The notes below the pieces were generated by a model. That model did not search any database and was not told the origin of the DNA. It saw only the letters and a list, made by a program, of their open reading frames with translations. Both the position numbers and the translations under genes were made by a program. 64,000 bases of DNA from Tetrahymena thermophila SB210 (lineage: Eukaryota; Ciliophora; Oligohymenophorea; Hymenostomatida; Tetrahymenidae), in the NCBI RefSeq assembly GCF_000189635.1, contig NW_002476321.1, positions 64,547 to 128,546 on the forward strand. Reading direction: 5' to 3'. This document shows positions 25,401 through 38,467 of the stretch, in pieces (the stretch's first letter is position 1; every line of letters starts with the position of its first letter).

Positions 25401-26728
25401 ATAATAAAAAAGTAATTGAACAAAATAAATAACCTTAACACAAAATATATTAAAAAAAAAAATCCGTTAAAAATTAATTCTGAAAATTATCAGACAAATA
25501 ACAATTAAGAAATACAAACAAATAAATAACTTTATTAATTAAATAAATGCATTCCCCAAAATAAATAAAATTTCATTAAATTAAGAAAAAAATTAATACG
25601 CAATACTTCTAACATTATAAATTATTAATTTTCATCTCTCTCATCGATATATAATATATATATTTATTTCCCATTCAACATAAAAATTTCTTAAAATATA
25701 AGAAATTTTCTAATCAAAACAATACAAAGAAAAATTTTCATTTTTTTAATAGTTATTTATAATAATCTTTTGTAATAGCTTTTATCAATGTTTAGATTTT
25801 ATTATTTTTGCAATTAAAATACTTTTGTCTTGGAATTATTAAAATATTTAAAAAAAATAAAATTAAATGTATATTAATTCTATTTTACTGGTATTATTAT
25901 TTTTTATATCAAATATCATTTTTTAAAATAAAATATTTGCATGCCTGATTAAATTTTTAAAAAATTGAAATTTATTTTATAATATCTTTATTCTAAATGA
26001 TATCAAAATAAAAATGAATATTCAAATTATTTAATTGTAAAGAAAAAAAGGAAGAAAATAAGCGTATGTATTGATTTTAAGATTATCTGATCTTAATAAA
26101 TTAAGATTCATTTGGTGCTTTCAAAATAAATAAGAAAAGCTTAACTTATTGAGAAAAAATAAAAGAAAATATAATAATTAATTAGAAGAAAAATTTGAAA
26201 AAAATAAGAAAAATTAATTAAAAATAAACACTAAAAAATAAAGTTAGATATTCTTAAACAACTAAAGAATTTTAATGTTTATAAATATATAGTGATTTCA
26301 CTGTATTTTTTAAAATATGAAAATTCTATTTTATTATTATTAATAAAATGATGTCATTTATAATTCTATGCTTTAGATAAATCTACCACTTAAAGTTTTT
26401 AATTCCACAGATGATTATTAATGCTATTACAATTTAAATTTTTTAACCAATAAATAATATAATCATCGAAAATATTGAAAGTTGTTTTAAATAAATAAAT
26501 ATTTATGAACAAATATACTTTCAACTTAGAGAAGCAGTGGAAAGATTTATAGCACAAGCATAGAAAAAAAGAATATCTACTAATCTTTTTCCTAATACAA
26601 TACTTTATTAATAATTTATAAAATATTTTTTAAGCATAAATATAAAAGATCACCTATCTATCTATGCTGCTCCCTCATCGTGATAACCTAAGCAATAATA
26701 AAAAATATAAAATTATTAAATAAGATAA

Positions 26729-26760
26729 AAAATAAATAAATAAATAAATAAATAAATAAG
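26729..26760 (+). repeat. (AAAT)n microsatellite
   Basis: Seven or so near-perfect AAAT units in a row. Confidence 0.85.
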
Positions 26761-26863
26761 AATAAAAGGAAAGAAATAAATTAAAAAACAAAATATTCAT
26801 GACAAAAAAATGATAATTAAAAATAAATAAATAATTTAAATACAAATAAATAATAATAATTGA

Positions 26864-26891
26864 TAAAAATAAATAAATAAATAAATAAATA
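26864..26891 (+). repeat. (AAAT)n microsatellite
   Basis: A second AAAT run about 100 bases after the first; the bases between are also AAAT/AAT-rich. Confidence 0.85.
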
Positions 26892-27689
26892 TACTATTTT
26901 TAAACAGATAGACGATATTAATAAAAGAGATAATTATCAATTTTAAATCAAACTAAAATAAATTACTAATTAGAATTGTTTATTTTTATTAGAATTTTTA
27001 TAATTTAAACAATAATTATAAAATCTAAATATATTATCAAACCAAACTTTCATATGCATTTTTAAATAGTATTTTTTTATTAATCAACAAATAAGATATG
27101 CTTTTGAGAATAAAAATTTTCATTTTTAGATCGAGTAAAATGACAACAAAAAAATTATTTATTTATTAATGAATTAAAAGTAGATAATTTAATAAAATGG
27201 TATTTAATAATAAGGCGATATTAATTTATTTGTTATGATTTTTAATATTAATTATATTTATATTTCCATAAAAGAGATAGAATGAGATACTTAACTAATA
27301 GCAAATATTGTTTGTCTAATTTTCCTTTAATTTATTATAGCTTTTAATTTTTTTTTGATGTTGCAAACTGATTAGTATAGAAGAATATTAGTATTTTTAT
27401 TTATACTTGTATTGAATTTATCTATTTTTATTTTAATAAGCTATAAACTAATATAAATATTTCATTTATTAAAAGAAATTATTTTTTGTGTTTGAGTAGA
27501 GTTTTATTAAAAAGATATTAAAATTGTTTAAAAATGTTGATGCGATATTATCATGATGTATATTTCATTGTAATTTAGATAAAAATACTTAAAACCTTAA
27601 TTGAATTTTTTATTAAAATTTTAGATTTTCAAAATTTAAATTTGGATAAGGCGGTATTTAATAAATAATATTTGATGTATTTATTTTTC

Positions 27690-28140
27690 TCATAATAAAT
27701 ATTTAATTAAAAAATAGTTATTAATATCTTAAAAAAGAAAACACCAACTAAATAAAATAAAAAATGATAAATAAAAATATACTAACAAATGAAACATATT
27801 CGTAATTCTTAAACCATTTTTAATACGACTACGTGTGGTATTGACAATATATGACACTCGCATAAGTTTTTAAAGAATTTACAAACTAGAAATCTATGAA
27901 TATGTTTCATTTCTTTCGCGGCTTTGAATAAGTTTTTAACTAATCGCAAGATAAACTTTAGCAATAGATTTAATAATTTAGTTGGTATTATTAAAAAAGC
28001 TAATTTATGTTTATCTCCCGGAATTCCCTCTTATACCGCATCTTCTATTACCCTGCTTCGAATATATAAAAGTATTGTTTAAAATCCTAGGAACGAACAG
28101 ATGATCGAGAATGGTAGAGTAGCAGCAAGCAACTTAAATT
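27690..28140 (-). pseudogene. orphan coding fragment, about 150 codons
   Basis: The minus strand is open (no TGA) from about 28140 to the TGA at 27692-27690, and the first 110 codons look like real protein: FVPRILNNTFIYSKQ, RRCGIRGNSGRQTQISFF, IIKSIAKVYLAISQ, KLIQSRERNETYSQI, TTRSRIKNGLRITN. Composition (Arg, Gly, Ser, Cys) and base content differ from the flanking noncoding DNA. I find no start, no 5' part and no recognisable domain, so it is probably a remnant. It may be related to the decayed gene at 23.2-25.0 kb, but I cannot show that. Confidence 0.35.
27787..27912. repeat. 15-base perfect inverted repeat, 96-base spacer
   Basis: AAATGAAACATATTC at 27787-27801 is matched by its exact reverse complement at 27898-27912. 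It lies within the orphan coding fragment. No terminal-repeat element was recognised around it. Confidence 0.6.
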
Positions 28141-29167
28141 TAATAAATAAAAAGAAATAAAAAATAAAAAGATATTTAAAAAATTAGAAAGATAAAATAA
28201 GAAAAAATTAGAAAAAAAGAAGAAAATATTTGAAATAATTTGAAATTAAATTTAAAAATAAAAAAAAACAAACAAACAAAAATATCTTAAAAATATAAAC
28301 CACAATAAAAGCAATCAATTATTGATAAGAAATTAAATTATAAATATAAATCTGATTTTAATATTTCATCAACTAATATCAACAAATACAATACAATACT
28401 AATTTTTAAGAAAGCTAGTAATACAACTAAAATAAAGAAATATGTTTTTGAAAAAACACATTTATTTATATGTATTTTAATCATTGAAATATATATCCTC
28501 AATATAAATCAAGACTTATTAAAGTATTTTTTCTAGATAAAGTTCATTAATTTAATAATAATATCTACATCATTTAATAAATGTTATTAAAACTTTCAGA
28601 TTTTTTTAATATTAAAGCTAATATTCAATAAATTCAGTTATTTTTAAATAAATATTGATTAATTTTGCTTAATATATGATAATAAAGCTTATTTGGATAT
28701 TTTAATTTTAGTCTACGCATTCATTATTCTAAGAAAAATGAAATTATATTTTATTTTTATGAATCAAATTGAATAAAAACTAAATTTTTTGGAATCAATT
28801 TCAAAAATAAAAAAAAATGAAGTAATTTCAGTTTTATTGAAAAATAAGTTATGTCAATCTACCTATGTTTTTATAAGAATTTATATTTAAATATTTAAGT
28901 TTACTATTTTATATAATAGAAAAAGTATAAATAATAAGTTATAAATTAAGTAAACATAATTCGAATTTACAAAAAATATTTGAGTTAATATATTTTTGGA
29001 TTTAAAATAATTGATCGAAACAAACATTAATTAATAAATTAAATTTGAAATATTTCTTAAAAATTTTTTTTTTTATTAACTGATTATGGACACTTCAAAT
29101 GAATTATTTTTTTTAAACATTATCTTAATATTTTCCTTTAAATTTTGATAATTTATTTTTTTTATCT
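28141..29167. other. intergenic, AT-rich
   Basis: About 1 kb between the orphan fragment and the stop of the next minus-strand gene. It is A-rich at its left part (28150-28300). No gene seen. Confidence 0.5.
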
Positions 29168-32100
29168 TCAGTCTAATTTATAAGGACTACTTAGCTATGT
29201 TTTACTCTTAGAAGACGCATTTATTGGAGAATATGCTAATTATAACTATTGGGGAAGTGCTTGAACAGGTAATAATTAAGGAGCAATTTATGGTTACTAT
29301 ATTTGAGGAGGAAATGCAGTATATATATTTGGTGCTGTGGGTATAGCTTGATACGAAAATTAATTAGGAATAAAATTATTACAAAGTAAGCATGGGGAAA
29401 CAATTTGTCCATAGCTCTGAAAAGTACCTTTACATATTTTACAGAAAACTAGGTATCTATTTTATAGTATTTATTGTGGCTGTTACAATTAAGGAGGATA
29501 GGGAATTCGCTATCCTCCATAGACCATATTTGCATGAGGCCATTACTATTGTAGATAATCTATATATATTTATTAATTTGCTATTTACTATTACTATTAA
29601 ACTGGAGTTGCTATAATTCTGATTCTGAGTGAAAACATTTTTTCATCACTTTAAATTTTAACTTCCATAGCTTTTTTAATAGATTTTTATAATGATTGAT
29701 CATCTTCTATATCTGTGTTATCATCTATGTTCTTAATTTTAAAACTATACTTTCCCTATTAAAAATTCAGCTGAATAAATCTCATAAAATCAGTGTATGT
29801 AATATCTTTGGAAACTTTGAATTTATCCCCCAAAGTTGTATTTAAATCAATAGGGATTATTTCTATGAATTTAACTTCTATCATAACATTAATAGGTATA
29901 TTATCTATCTAAGAAAGTTAATATATTTTGTAAATCTCATAGTTAAACTAATCTAATTATTTTATTAAAAAAATAATAAATTTATTAATTATAAAAATGA
30001 AACTTTACTGCTCAGTCTTGATATAAGAGATTCAATTATTAAATTATTTTTGCATGTAGTTTGAAAGTGATTCATCAAGTCAAGGATAACATAAGCTAAT
30101 CTATGAGAAACGCTTTTTTAATTAATTGTGATTTCAATCTTCTAATTTATTGTCATCAAGCAAAACTATTTATTTTCGAAGTACATCTAAAAAATACTGT
30201 GCAGATTCTTAAAGAAAGACTCTTTTAAAAATGATTCAAATTTATTATTTTTGTTATTCAAAGCTATCTGCTAAATGATTGAGATATAATCAATAAAGAA
30301 ATCAAAGCTTAAGTAAGGATTTTCATAAATACAAATTTCATTTAGTGAATCTAGTTTAAATGAACTAAAGCTTTCTAAAACAACTTTGCTTATTTTTTCT
30401 AAAAGACCGTTTTCCAGCATGCCTCTAATTTAAAAAAAAATAAATATCAAATGCTTTTTAAAAAATTTCAAAACAAAAAAATCTTTTCAATAAATGTTAA
30501 TATAGATATGAATAATTTATTTAATTAAAAATATATCTTACATCAATACAAATTCCTTTTATTTCTCAGTGATGGTTCTAAATATTTGCATAATAAAAAT
30601 ATTCTCTTCATCACTGTATTTATTTTTAATTAGTGTATTTATCAAATGAGAATGAAGAGTTTCCTTTATTATATTTGAAAATTATCATTATTATAATAAA
30701 ATTTAAAAATTATACAATGATCATTCCTGAGTTTATGAGAGATTTTATAATGCTAAGACACTACATTCTAAGAGGAGATTCTTATTTTTACAATTCAAAA
30801 TATATGATGTCTAATCTAGATTGAGTTATAAATTTCAACTTGAGCTTTTCTTCACTAGAATCAATAATATTTTTGAAAATTCTTAACACTCTGCTTTATA
30901 TATCTTCATTAGTTGATCTATTATAAATATATATTGCATTATGTACATATAAAAATAATTTACTTGAATAAATTGTCAATTAGCTCAAATATCTTATCTA
31001 TATCACCTGGGAGGTATTGTAACAGAAAAAGAGAGTTGTTCACGATATCGATTCCATTAAATAATATTTCTGAAAAATATGGGTGATTTTATACATTTAA
31101 AGATAAAAAATTCTATCCAAAGAAGAGGAGTTGCTGAGCAAGAAGATTTGAAGCTGCATAATTAACAGTTTTAGATTTTTCTATAAGCTCTTATTGAGAT
31201 ATTTCTAAAATAATATAAGATACCAAACACAATGAAAATTCATCAATGAGGGATAAATTCTAAACTTAATACGAAAAATAGTCTGTGCTTTCAACAAGAT
31301 ATTTTCTAAACCTAGAATGGTATTTACAAAGATAGAGCAGAATCTACAAAGATTCTTATCTAACATTTTGTTTTTATTTAACTTGCATTTCTAATTACAG
31401 AAGAAACTCTTCATCGCTATCTTACTATGTAGTTTACTGCATAAATTATACTTCCAATTAATCAAATTAGCAATTTATTATCAAATTAGTTACAAAATTA
31501 AATGTAAATACTTAAGGATAGTTTTCCAAAAATTAGACTACGAATTTCTCTCCATTAAAATTTTAATTGTAAACACGTCCACTGCACAGTATAAGACGAA
31601 GTATTTAAATTAAAAAAGTGTATTCGATAGTATTTTGATATTAAAATTCTCCAATTTTATTCATTAACAAGTTAAAAAAATTATAATCACTCATTTTCTA
31701 ATAAACAATATTCATAAAATCAGCTATGCTGCTCATATCATTTTAGTCTATACTAAGAAGCTGGTATGATAATAATTTACAAATAGCCTAAAGATTATTT
31801 TCGTTTGTATCTATAGCCAAATTCACAGCTAAATTCTCTAAAATTAAGTTAATTTATTACATAAAATCAAATATTTCATCAGACATTTCTTTCTAAAATT
31901 ATAAAAAGTTATTAATACTTATTTGACTGAACTCATAACTTTTAATTTTACTTTATTTTCTAAAGGTTGGAGATGTAATTTATGGATAAACTCAGCTATA
32001 ATATTTAAAGATTATTTTTTTTGTATATAGTCTGTTAATTGGCTATTAAGTGGATGCTAGTTAGCCATAAAAATATTTGCTATGATAATATGTAAAACCT

Positions 32101-32530
32101 TAATTTCAGATTGTAGTTAGAAAGACATTTTATAAACAATTTCCCCAAAAAGTTCACGCAATTTAATTGCAATTGCTTGATTAAATGATTCTTTATTCAG
32201 CATTCCTATTTTTAGTCCGTCTAGCATTTATAAAATATTATAAGCTTTTTATCCATCTAGAGTAGCTTTTTTTAAAATATAAATATAAATATTGATTTTT
32301 ATAATCCTTAAAATAAATCAGCGATTACTTTAGTAAACTGATCTAGCAAAAATAATAACAGTATCAACAGTGATTATCTAAGTTTGTAAATCATGATCAT
32401 GATTGCTTTTTTATCTATCATAATCTATTCTTTATAATATCCAAAATATTTTAGAGGTTTCTGGTAAAATTCTTTAAGCTAATTAAGATAGCTAGTTTTA
32501 TTCATATTAACTTCTATTAGATTCTGCCAT
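29168..32530 (-). CDS. large helical-repeat protein with PB1-like domain and C4 zinc site
   Basis: Seven exons: 32530-32329, 32265-31952, 31892-30964, 30917-30716, 30663-30542, 30424-30009, 29952-29168. They give 989 residues. I do not recognise the family. Residues 1 to about 740 are almost wholly alpha-helical with repeated hydrophobic patterns (LHIIIANIFMANQHPLNSQL, LQILLYLCKYHSRFRKYLVE), as in HEAT/armadillo-type solenoids. About 760-850 resembles a PB1/ubiquitin-like fold (DKFKVSKDITYTDFMRFIQ, YSFKIKNIDDNTDIEDDQSL). The last about 140 residues are Pro/Gln-rich and carry CKIC and CLLC pairs (FCKICKGTFQSYG), a likely zinc ribbon. No membrane segment. A scaffold or adaptor is the most one can infer. 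For intron 2 a shorter 26-47 nt form is also in frame; I chose the GTAAAA donor (59 nt). Confidence 0.72.
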
Positions 32531-33235
32531 TTTATTCTTAATCTATATTAACCCTAAAGATTTATTTTTTGATATTTTTGATAGTAAAATAAATATTGAT
32601 TAATTTTTATGCAATTAATAAGAATATGATCATCAATCAATAATAAATTAATTAGCTATTTGTAATTAAATTTGAAATTAAATAAATTTAATAATCATAT
32701 TAATCAAATATATTTCTAATAAATAGTTTTCAATAATCATATAAAAAAATAAAGGATGATATCTTAGAATTATGTTAAAAGAATATTTAATCATTCTATA
32801 TTATTTTAGAAGATTTAAGAAAGTCTTATTAATTATTTTTAAATATTATACATGTATAAACAAATTCAAAATAAATAAATGCATATTTTTTAGTAACAAT
32901 AACAACAATTTTTAGTTAATTATAAAACTTGAAAATATTAAACAGCTTCCATTTATAAATGCCAAATTCTTCATTTAATTTATTAGAAATTACAACAAAC
33001 TCCCTCTTTCTAGGAACGGATTTCTAAATCAAGGAAGAACGTATTTCTAATTTAAAAAATGATAAAATTTAAAATATGATAATCAATTTTATTAACTTAT
33101 TTTAGAAGATTTAAGAGAGTAAAAATATTAAAAATTAAATAGCATACTTATAGAAAGAGGTAGATTGAAAAAAAAACTAAATACATATTTTTTAATAATA
33201 ATAGTTTATAGATAATTATAAATATTTAATAGCTT
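32531..33235. other. spacer holding a diverged copy of the upstream gene end
   Basis: About 700 bases between two minus-strand genes. Roughly 32815-33105 is a diverged copy of the Sec15 3' end and its flank at about 33110-33400, offset about 288 bases. The rest is AT-rich. Confidence 0.6.
32949..33052 (-). pseudogene. decayed duplicate of the Sec15 terminal exon
   Basis: The minus strand here repeats, with changes, the last Sec15 exon (33334-33236). Both have KY-LP, a diverged RNPVPRKRE-like stretch, ISNKLNEEFGIYKW against ISKKLKEELGIYK, and the same flanks (TTTCTAAxATATAAAATGATAAAATTT and TTTATAAATGCC on plus). The copy carries frame and stop changes relative to the functional exon. Expression would therefore not give a Sec15 tail, so I treat it as a fossil of a local tandem duplication of about 290 bases. 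Confidence 0.75.
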
Positions 33236-36200
33236 TCATTTATAAATGCCTAATTCTTCTTTTAATTTTTTTGAAATAGCAGCACATTCTCTCTTCCTAG
33301 GTACTGGATTTCTTAGCCCTGGAAGCTCGTATTTCTAAAATATAAAATGATAAAATTTAAAAAATAATAATGAATTTTATTTACGACGTATTTATCTAAC
33401 AAAACAATTAATTTTTTTGGCTCTAAATGCATATATATTTCTTCTCTGTTGTTTCCTTCTAAATAATCACCAGGCTTTCTGTCTAGAAATAGAAACAAAA
33501 ATGTGTCAAGTTCTCTCAAACAGTCAGTTAAATCTTTTAAAATAATATGATTAATAAACCTTTAAAATTCTCTTTAAAATTTACTTGGATATTATCTAAA
33601 CTCTGTTTTGCACATGTCAAATATAGCCAATAAATCTGTTCTGAGATTTATCAATCCAACTATGTTATAATTCTTTAAATCTTCAACTAAAAATTTCCAG
33701 ATTATAGAATTTATTTCTTTCATAGATAAATACAAAATAGTATCAATTTAATTGAAATTAATCATCCTTAATGACTAAATTGTTATCATCATTTGCATGA
33801 CAAGCTCATGAATGAAATCTTAGCAGCTCTTATTTTTTTGTGTTGGCTACCAATTTACACGTGCGTACCTTATAATGCAATCTGATATTTTTATTCTCAT
33901 AATTTCAATCATTTCTTCTATGCATCTATTTTTAATCTAATCTATTGAGAGAAAACAATCAAATTTTTAGCTTGGAGAAACATGTAATTAAGACTCTATT
34001 TGTTTGATGTAAAATTTAGGAGATTTTTTTAAGTAGTCTAAATTAAGGAACATTTATCCAAACTAAATTTCAGTTTTAACTTCACGAAAGATGTACTCTT
34101 CGAAAATTGATGCAAACTATTTTTAAAATCTATAAGTTTTCAACAATCTAAATAAAAATAATTTACATACAGTTTTATACAAGACGTCTAGTTACGAGTA
34201 AATCAATGAATCATACTCACATACACCTTTTAAGAATATAACACTATCTTCTATAAACTATTTATTTAAAAGTTAGAATTTATTTTTTATATTAAATCAT
34301 TTATTTACTTTGTTGATTAGAAGAGCTATTTCTTATAAAATTAATGTGAAAGGAAGTTGCATAGAAGATTTATTATTTTCATTAATCTGAGCACTTTGAG
34401 GCACATCGAATATTCTGCAAAAAATATCTAGGATATTTCAAAATATTTTTATTTTTATTGTATTTTTTAATTAATTTACCATAATCGTCTTAGTTTTAGA
34501 CTACTATTTCAGCAAAACTGCAATTAACAAGTCTCTCAGTGTGGTTTTATTTAATATTAGAAATTATAGTATTTGTGTATTATAAAAGGGCATCTTTAAT
34601 AACTAGAATATTATTTTAAATAATTATGAGAGGATATATTTTTAGTAAAGCTTTTTACTTTTCATGAGTGATATTGAAGCACTTTCTAAACCAATTTTAT
34701 ATAAAATATTAGAAAATAATACTATTTCGTTTTTAGAAGGTATGTACTCACTTTCTTCGCTAAGGTTGCAGAAGTAGGACTAATTCATAATGTAACTGAT
34801 TTAATGTTTATTATTTAAATTTAAATTTTTTACTTTCAATTTCTTTTCAATGTACTTCATTCCTTCAACCCACATTTATTGCAGATTGCTTGCTTCTTTT
34901 AATACCCCTTCAATTTCTTTCTCAACTACAAAAAATCCAACAAACTATTCTAAGAATTCCCTAAATTATCTTGAGTCTTTTAAAAAAAAAAAATTGTTAC
35001 AAAAACTTAATAAGTTTTTAATTTTACTTTTAATTTTATCTCCTTCACTAATTTCTAAAAGAAGTCTTATTCTATTTTGCTTGAATGTTTCAACAAATAG
35101 TTTTTTCTCTTTCATCATTTCATATATGCTTTGAGGTTGCTTTAGCTAAAAAAAGTCTAAAGGAGAGTCTGTTTTCCATTCCCTTCCTAGATTTTTTGTT
35201 AAACTCATATTGTTCAATTTGGATGCTCTTGAAGCTCTAGAAAAATCAGCTTTTTAAAATGGGATTGCCCCTGGAAGATTATTAAGGCTTTCAATAATAC
35301 TTAGTTTAGTAGTTCTTTTAGGATCATTGTTATAAATGGAATTCGAAGCTCTATAATTATTATAACTTGTACGATTAAGCTAATATACACTCTATCGATT
35401 TATATTGCTCTCCCTCTTAAAAAAACTTTAATTATCTCTCGCAGCAGAGAATTTTTAGTTTGTAAACCTATCTTGACCAGTAAAATTTTCTTAAATTTAC
35501 ACTTTTATAATGTTTTCCATTTGAGTAAAGTGATTTTATCCAAATTCCTTTTACTTTTCTTTAGAATATTTCATCCAATCTCTTATCATTTCTTCTAATG
35601 ATCTAAATTATTTTAATGTAAAGATAATCATTTTCAAATATCATCAGTAAATAAATATCTTATAATAAAGAATATTACACATGTATTTTAGTGTTAATCA
35701 TAGGAATTATTTAGTTAACCAAAGAGTTAAATGTTGGAATAATTTAGTTTTCTTAATAATTTGAATCTTAAATTTTTTTCAATTAAATTAGATTCCTCAT
35801 ACATGCTTGAAACTTCTTTAACTTGAGGTTATCAATCGACTTTTATATTAAATCAACTACTTCTTTTGTTGAGTGAAGTAGTTTTAAAGTACTATCAATA
35901 TTTTTCAATAAGGTCTCCTTTTGCTTTATCTCTAGTTTATCATATTAATTTTATTTTCTGCATATCTAAATAAATATTTTAATAAAATTTACTTTTCATT
36001 TAAATCATTTAAATTAATTTTTACATCTAATTCGTTTTCAAATTGTTTCATTTATTCTTGTAACCCTAATATTTATTATTTCATTGAATAGAATTTTGAA
36101 AAATTGCGAACTAATTCATCTGCCTTCTTAAAGCACATATCCTTCATAAATAGATAAAAAGAGATTTTTCCATTTGATTCTTAATTTTATTATCAAAATT

Positions 36201-36451
36201 ACTTTAATTTATTCTTCCTATGTTTATTGAGTAATTTACAGCTCGTCTAGGTAATCATCTGCCTTATTATTTAATTTATTATTGAATAATTATTAGCGAG
36301 GATGATTAAAATTATTTACTGTATTGTGAATAATAACATGCTTGATATTGTAAACTAATCCCTCATCTTCCTACTGATCTAAATTACTCTAAGGAACTAC
36401 AATATCTATTTTGCTAAGTAAACTATCTTAATTTTGTATTGCACTTGCCAT
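33236..36451 (-). CDS. SEC15: exocyst complex subunit Sec15 (EXOC6)
   Basis: Eight exons: 36451-36203, 36141-36025, 35965-35679, 35602-34480, 34386-34309, 34257-34171, 34116-33385, 33334-33236. They give 923 residues. Sec15 joins the Rab GTPase Sec4/Rab11 to the exocyst, which tethers secretory vesicles to the plasma membrane. Family marks in order: an N-terminal coiled coil (about 80-200), EEMIRDWMKYSKEKQKEFGQ, SIYEMMKEKKLFVETFKQNR, the REFLEQFVGFFVVEKEI block (Sec15: YFNQIVGFFIVED), and the C-terminal helical domain with LTDCLRELDTFLFLFLD and LIVLLDKYV ending ISKKLKEELGIYK. The about 70 residues before the coiled coil are Asn/Gln-rich. The exon 4/5 junction is the least certain: the acceptor GCTCAG at 34387 keeps frame and gives INENNKSSMQLPF. 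Confidence 0.85.
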
Positions 36452-37056
36452 TTAACTTTAATAACTAAAACGAATCTTAAAAGAGATCGAATGAATAAAA
36501 AGAATTAATGTTTAATAAATAATTTTTGCTGATTTTTTTAAATTCTATGAGAATATTATACAATGAAGAGTATTGTAAAAAATAATAAAATCTAAATTAA
36601 ATAAATTAAAAAGAAAGTAGTTCTATCTATATACATTTAATACCAATCTTTTATTTGTTATGTTTACTTTCTTTCTGGTAAGATACCATATCAAAATTAC
36701 ATATTAAATATCGCGTAATAGTTTGCCAATAAATCCAGTTAATCTTTAGAAATTAGTAAGTAAATCAAGTTTAAAATTATTAAATAAAAAGTAAACAAAA
36801 AAATTAGAATTAGCAGTAATAAAGTTCGGATAGCCATTATAAAGATTAAAGATTATACTATCAAGCTTATTATAAATGGAGAGAGAAGAGGAATATGAGC
36901 GTAAAAATAAATGCATTATAATTCTTTTATAGAATAAATAATAGTGGTCTAATTTAAACATTTAATGATTTTAATCAAAGATCGCTGAAAATAAACACAA
37001 GAAAGAAATCATAAGTAAAACATTTTATAATAAAAAAAGACATTCATTTAGCAGAG
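36452..37056. other. divergent promoter region
   Basis: About 600 bases between the Sec15 start (minus) and the FYVE/coiled-coil gene start (plus). No element recognised. Confidence 0.5.
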
Positions 37057-38467
37057 ATGAAAGACATTAAAATTTAAATAAGAAAGAATAGAGACAATTA
37101 TATGGGTAATTTCTTTTTATATTTATAAGAATTATTTGATCATTTATATTGATGAGTTTACATTTTTAAAATACTAATTTATAGGTGAAAAGGTCTTTAA
37201 GCGCTTAGCAGATCCTTAAGCTTATAAAAATGATACCAAGTGTCATGTATGCACAAAAAAGCTAAAAGATGATTAAAATAAGCACTGGTATTTATATTGC
37301 AGTCATTGGTTAAAATAGAAATATTAAATTAATTCTATATTATGATAGCAAGTTTTGTGGTAAAAATGTATGTGAAGAGTGCTCACCAAAAAAGAGAGCA
37401 AACCCCTAAAGATAAGACTAATTTGTTCGTATCTGCGATAGATGTGATATGCTATACTTGAGAATTCTTCTAGTGGGGGATTAAAATAGTTAATAAAAGT
37501 TAGTTAAAAAATAAATTCAAGATGAAGAGGAAGAACTCTAGAAGTAGAAAAAGTAGTTACTTGAAAAATAAACAGAATTATCTAAAGTTTAAAAAGAGGT
37601 AATAATCATTAATTTCTAAAATATTATTAAAAGAATAATATTGGCTTGCTATTTTAATAATTTATGATTACTTACTTATTTAAAATTACCTATTTAGTTA
37701 GTTTCTCTTATTAAATTATCTATGCACTATTTATTTTAAATATTTATTAATTTTAAGGTGTAATAGAGATAAAAAAATAATATTTCTTGATTCTTATTAT
37801 ACATTTTAGCTAATTAAAATTACACATGAGCAGCCAATCAACACTTTAAAGATGTAACTAATAAATAAATTGTTTTTATAAAATAGTACACTATAAACAA
37901 GAGAGACTTGGATGAAAAAATAGATGATTTATAAGTAAAAATAGATAGGAATTAAGAAAAAATAGATAAGTATCTAAATTAAGTAAATAACATAAATGGA
38001 GATAGGAGAGAACTTTTTTAGAAAATAAAAGAATTAGAAGAAAAATAGACAGAATATCTTGATAAAATTAATGCTCAGTATTTAAATTTATTTTCCTTCT
38101 TTACAAAATTATATTTTTTGGGTCTCTTTATATATATTTTTTAAATATTTTTATAATTAAAAGATTATTTGAAAAAAGCGAGCTTACAAAACAAGAAAGA
38201 CTATTAGATAGCTAATAAGAGAAATTAACAGACTACCTAGCACAGCAAAATTCGAAAATAACAAATAAAAATTTGAAAAAGAAAAATTTAGATTCTGTTT
38301 TACTGAGAGGTAAAAATGATTCATAATTCAGAGAGAGCGATTATAATGTATTCTAAGAAACTCCAAACACTCCTATCGATCAATATATAAACTTTTAAAA
38401 TATAAAGCGTTCTAGCACTAGTATGGAAATTTAAAAAACAAATAAAACAGGTAAATATAATAAATGA
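37057..38467 (+). CDS. FYVE-type zinc-finger, coiled-coil protein
   Basis: Exons 37057-37105, 37185-37287, 37349-37598, 37887-38077 and 38164-38467 give 298 residues. Eight cysteines (36, 39, 51, 54, 59, 62, 80, 83) in CHVC, CKFCGKNVCEEC and RICDRC have FYVE spacing: C-x2-C-x11-C-x2-C-x4-C-x2-C-x17-C-x2-C. The PI3P-binding RRHHCR of true FYVE domains is only NKHCKF, so lipid binding is doubtful. Residues 100-230 are a long coiled coil (EEEELQKQKKQLLEKQTE, RDLDEKIDDLQVKIDRNQ). The tail is polar. An endosome or vesicle adaptor is plausible. Intron 3 (288 nt) is long and could hide a small exon. After the stop, a coding-like stretch (DFEEDNSILSMARKS) suggests an alternative last intron at 38451. 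Confidence 0.75.

Larger units (their letters stand above)
25011..27689. other. gene-poor, low-complexity stretch
   Basis: About 2.7 kb without a supported gene. It contains an A/G-rich tract (about 25200-25400), a TATATA run near 25650, and AAAT tetranucleotide runs (separate entries). Confidence 0.55.

Noticed and set aside
29170-29350. Plus-strand glycine/aromatic-rich frame with TGA in place of tryptophan
   Set aside because: It is the antisense shadow of the Pro/Gln-rich C-terminus of the minus-strand helical protein, which reads through without stops.
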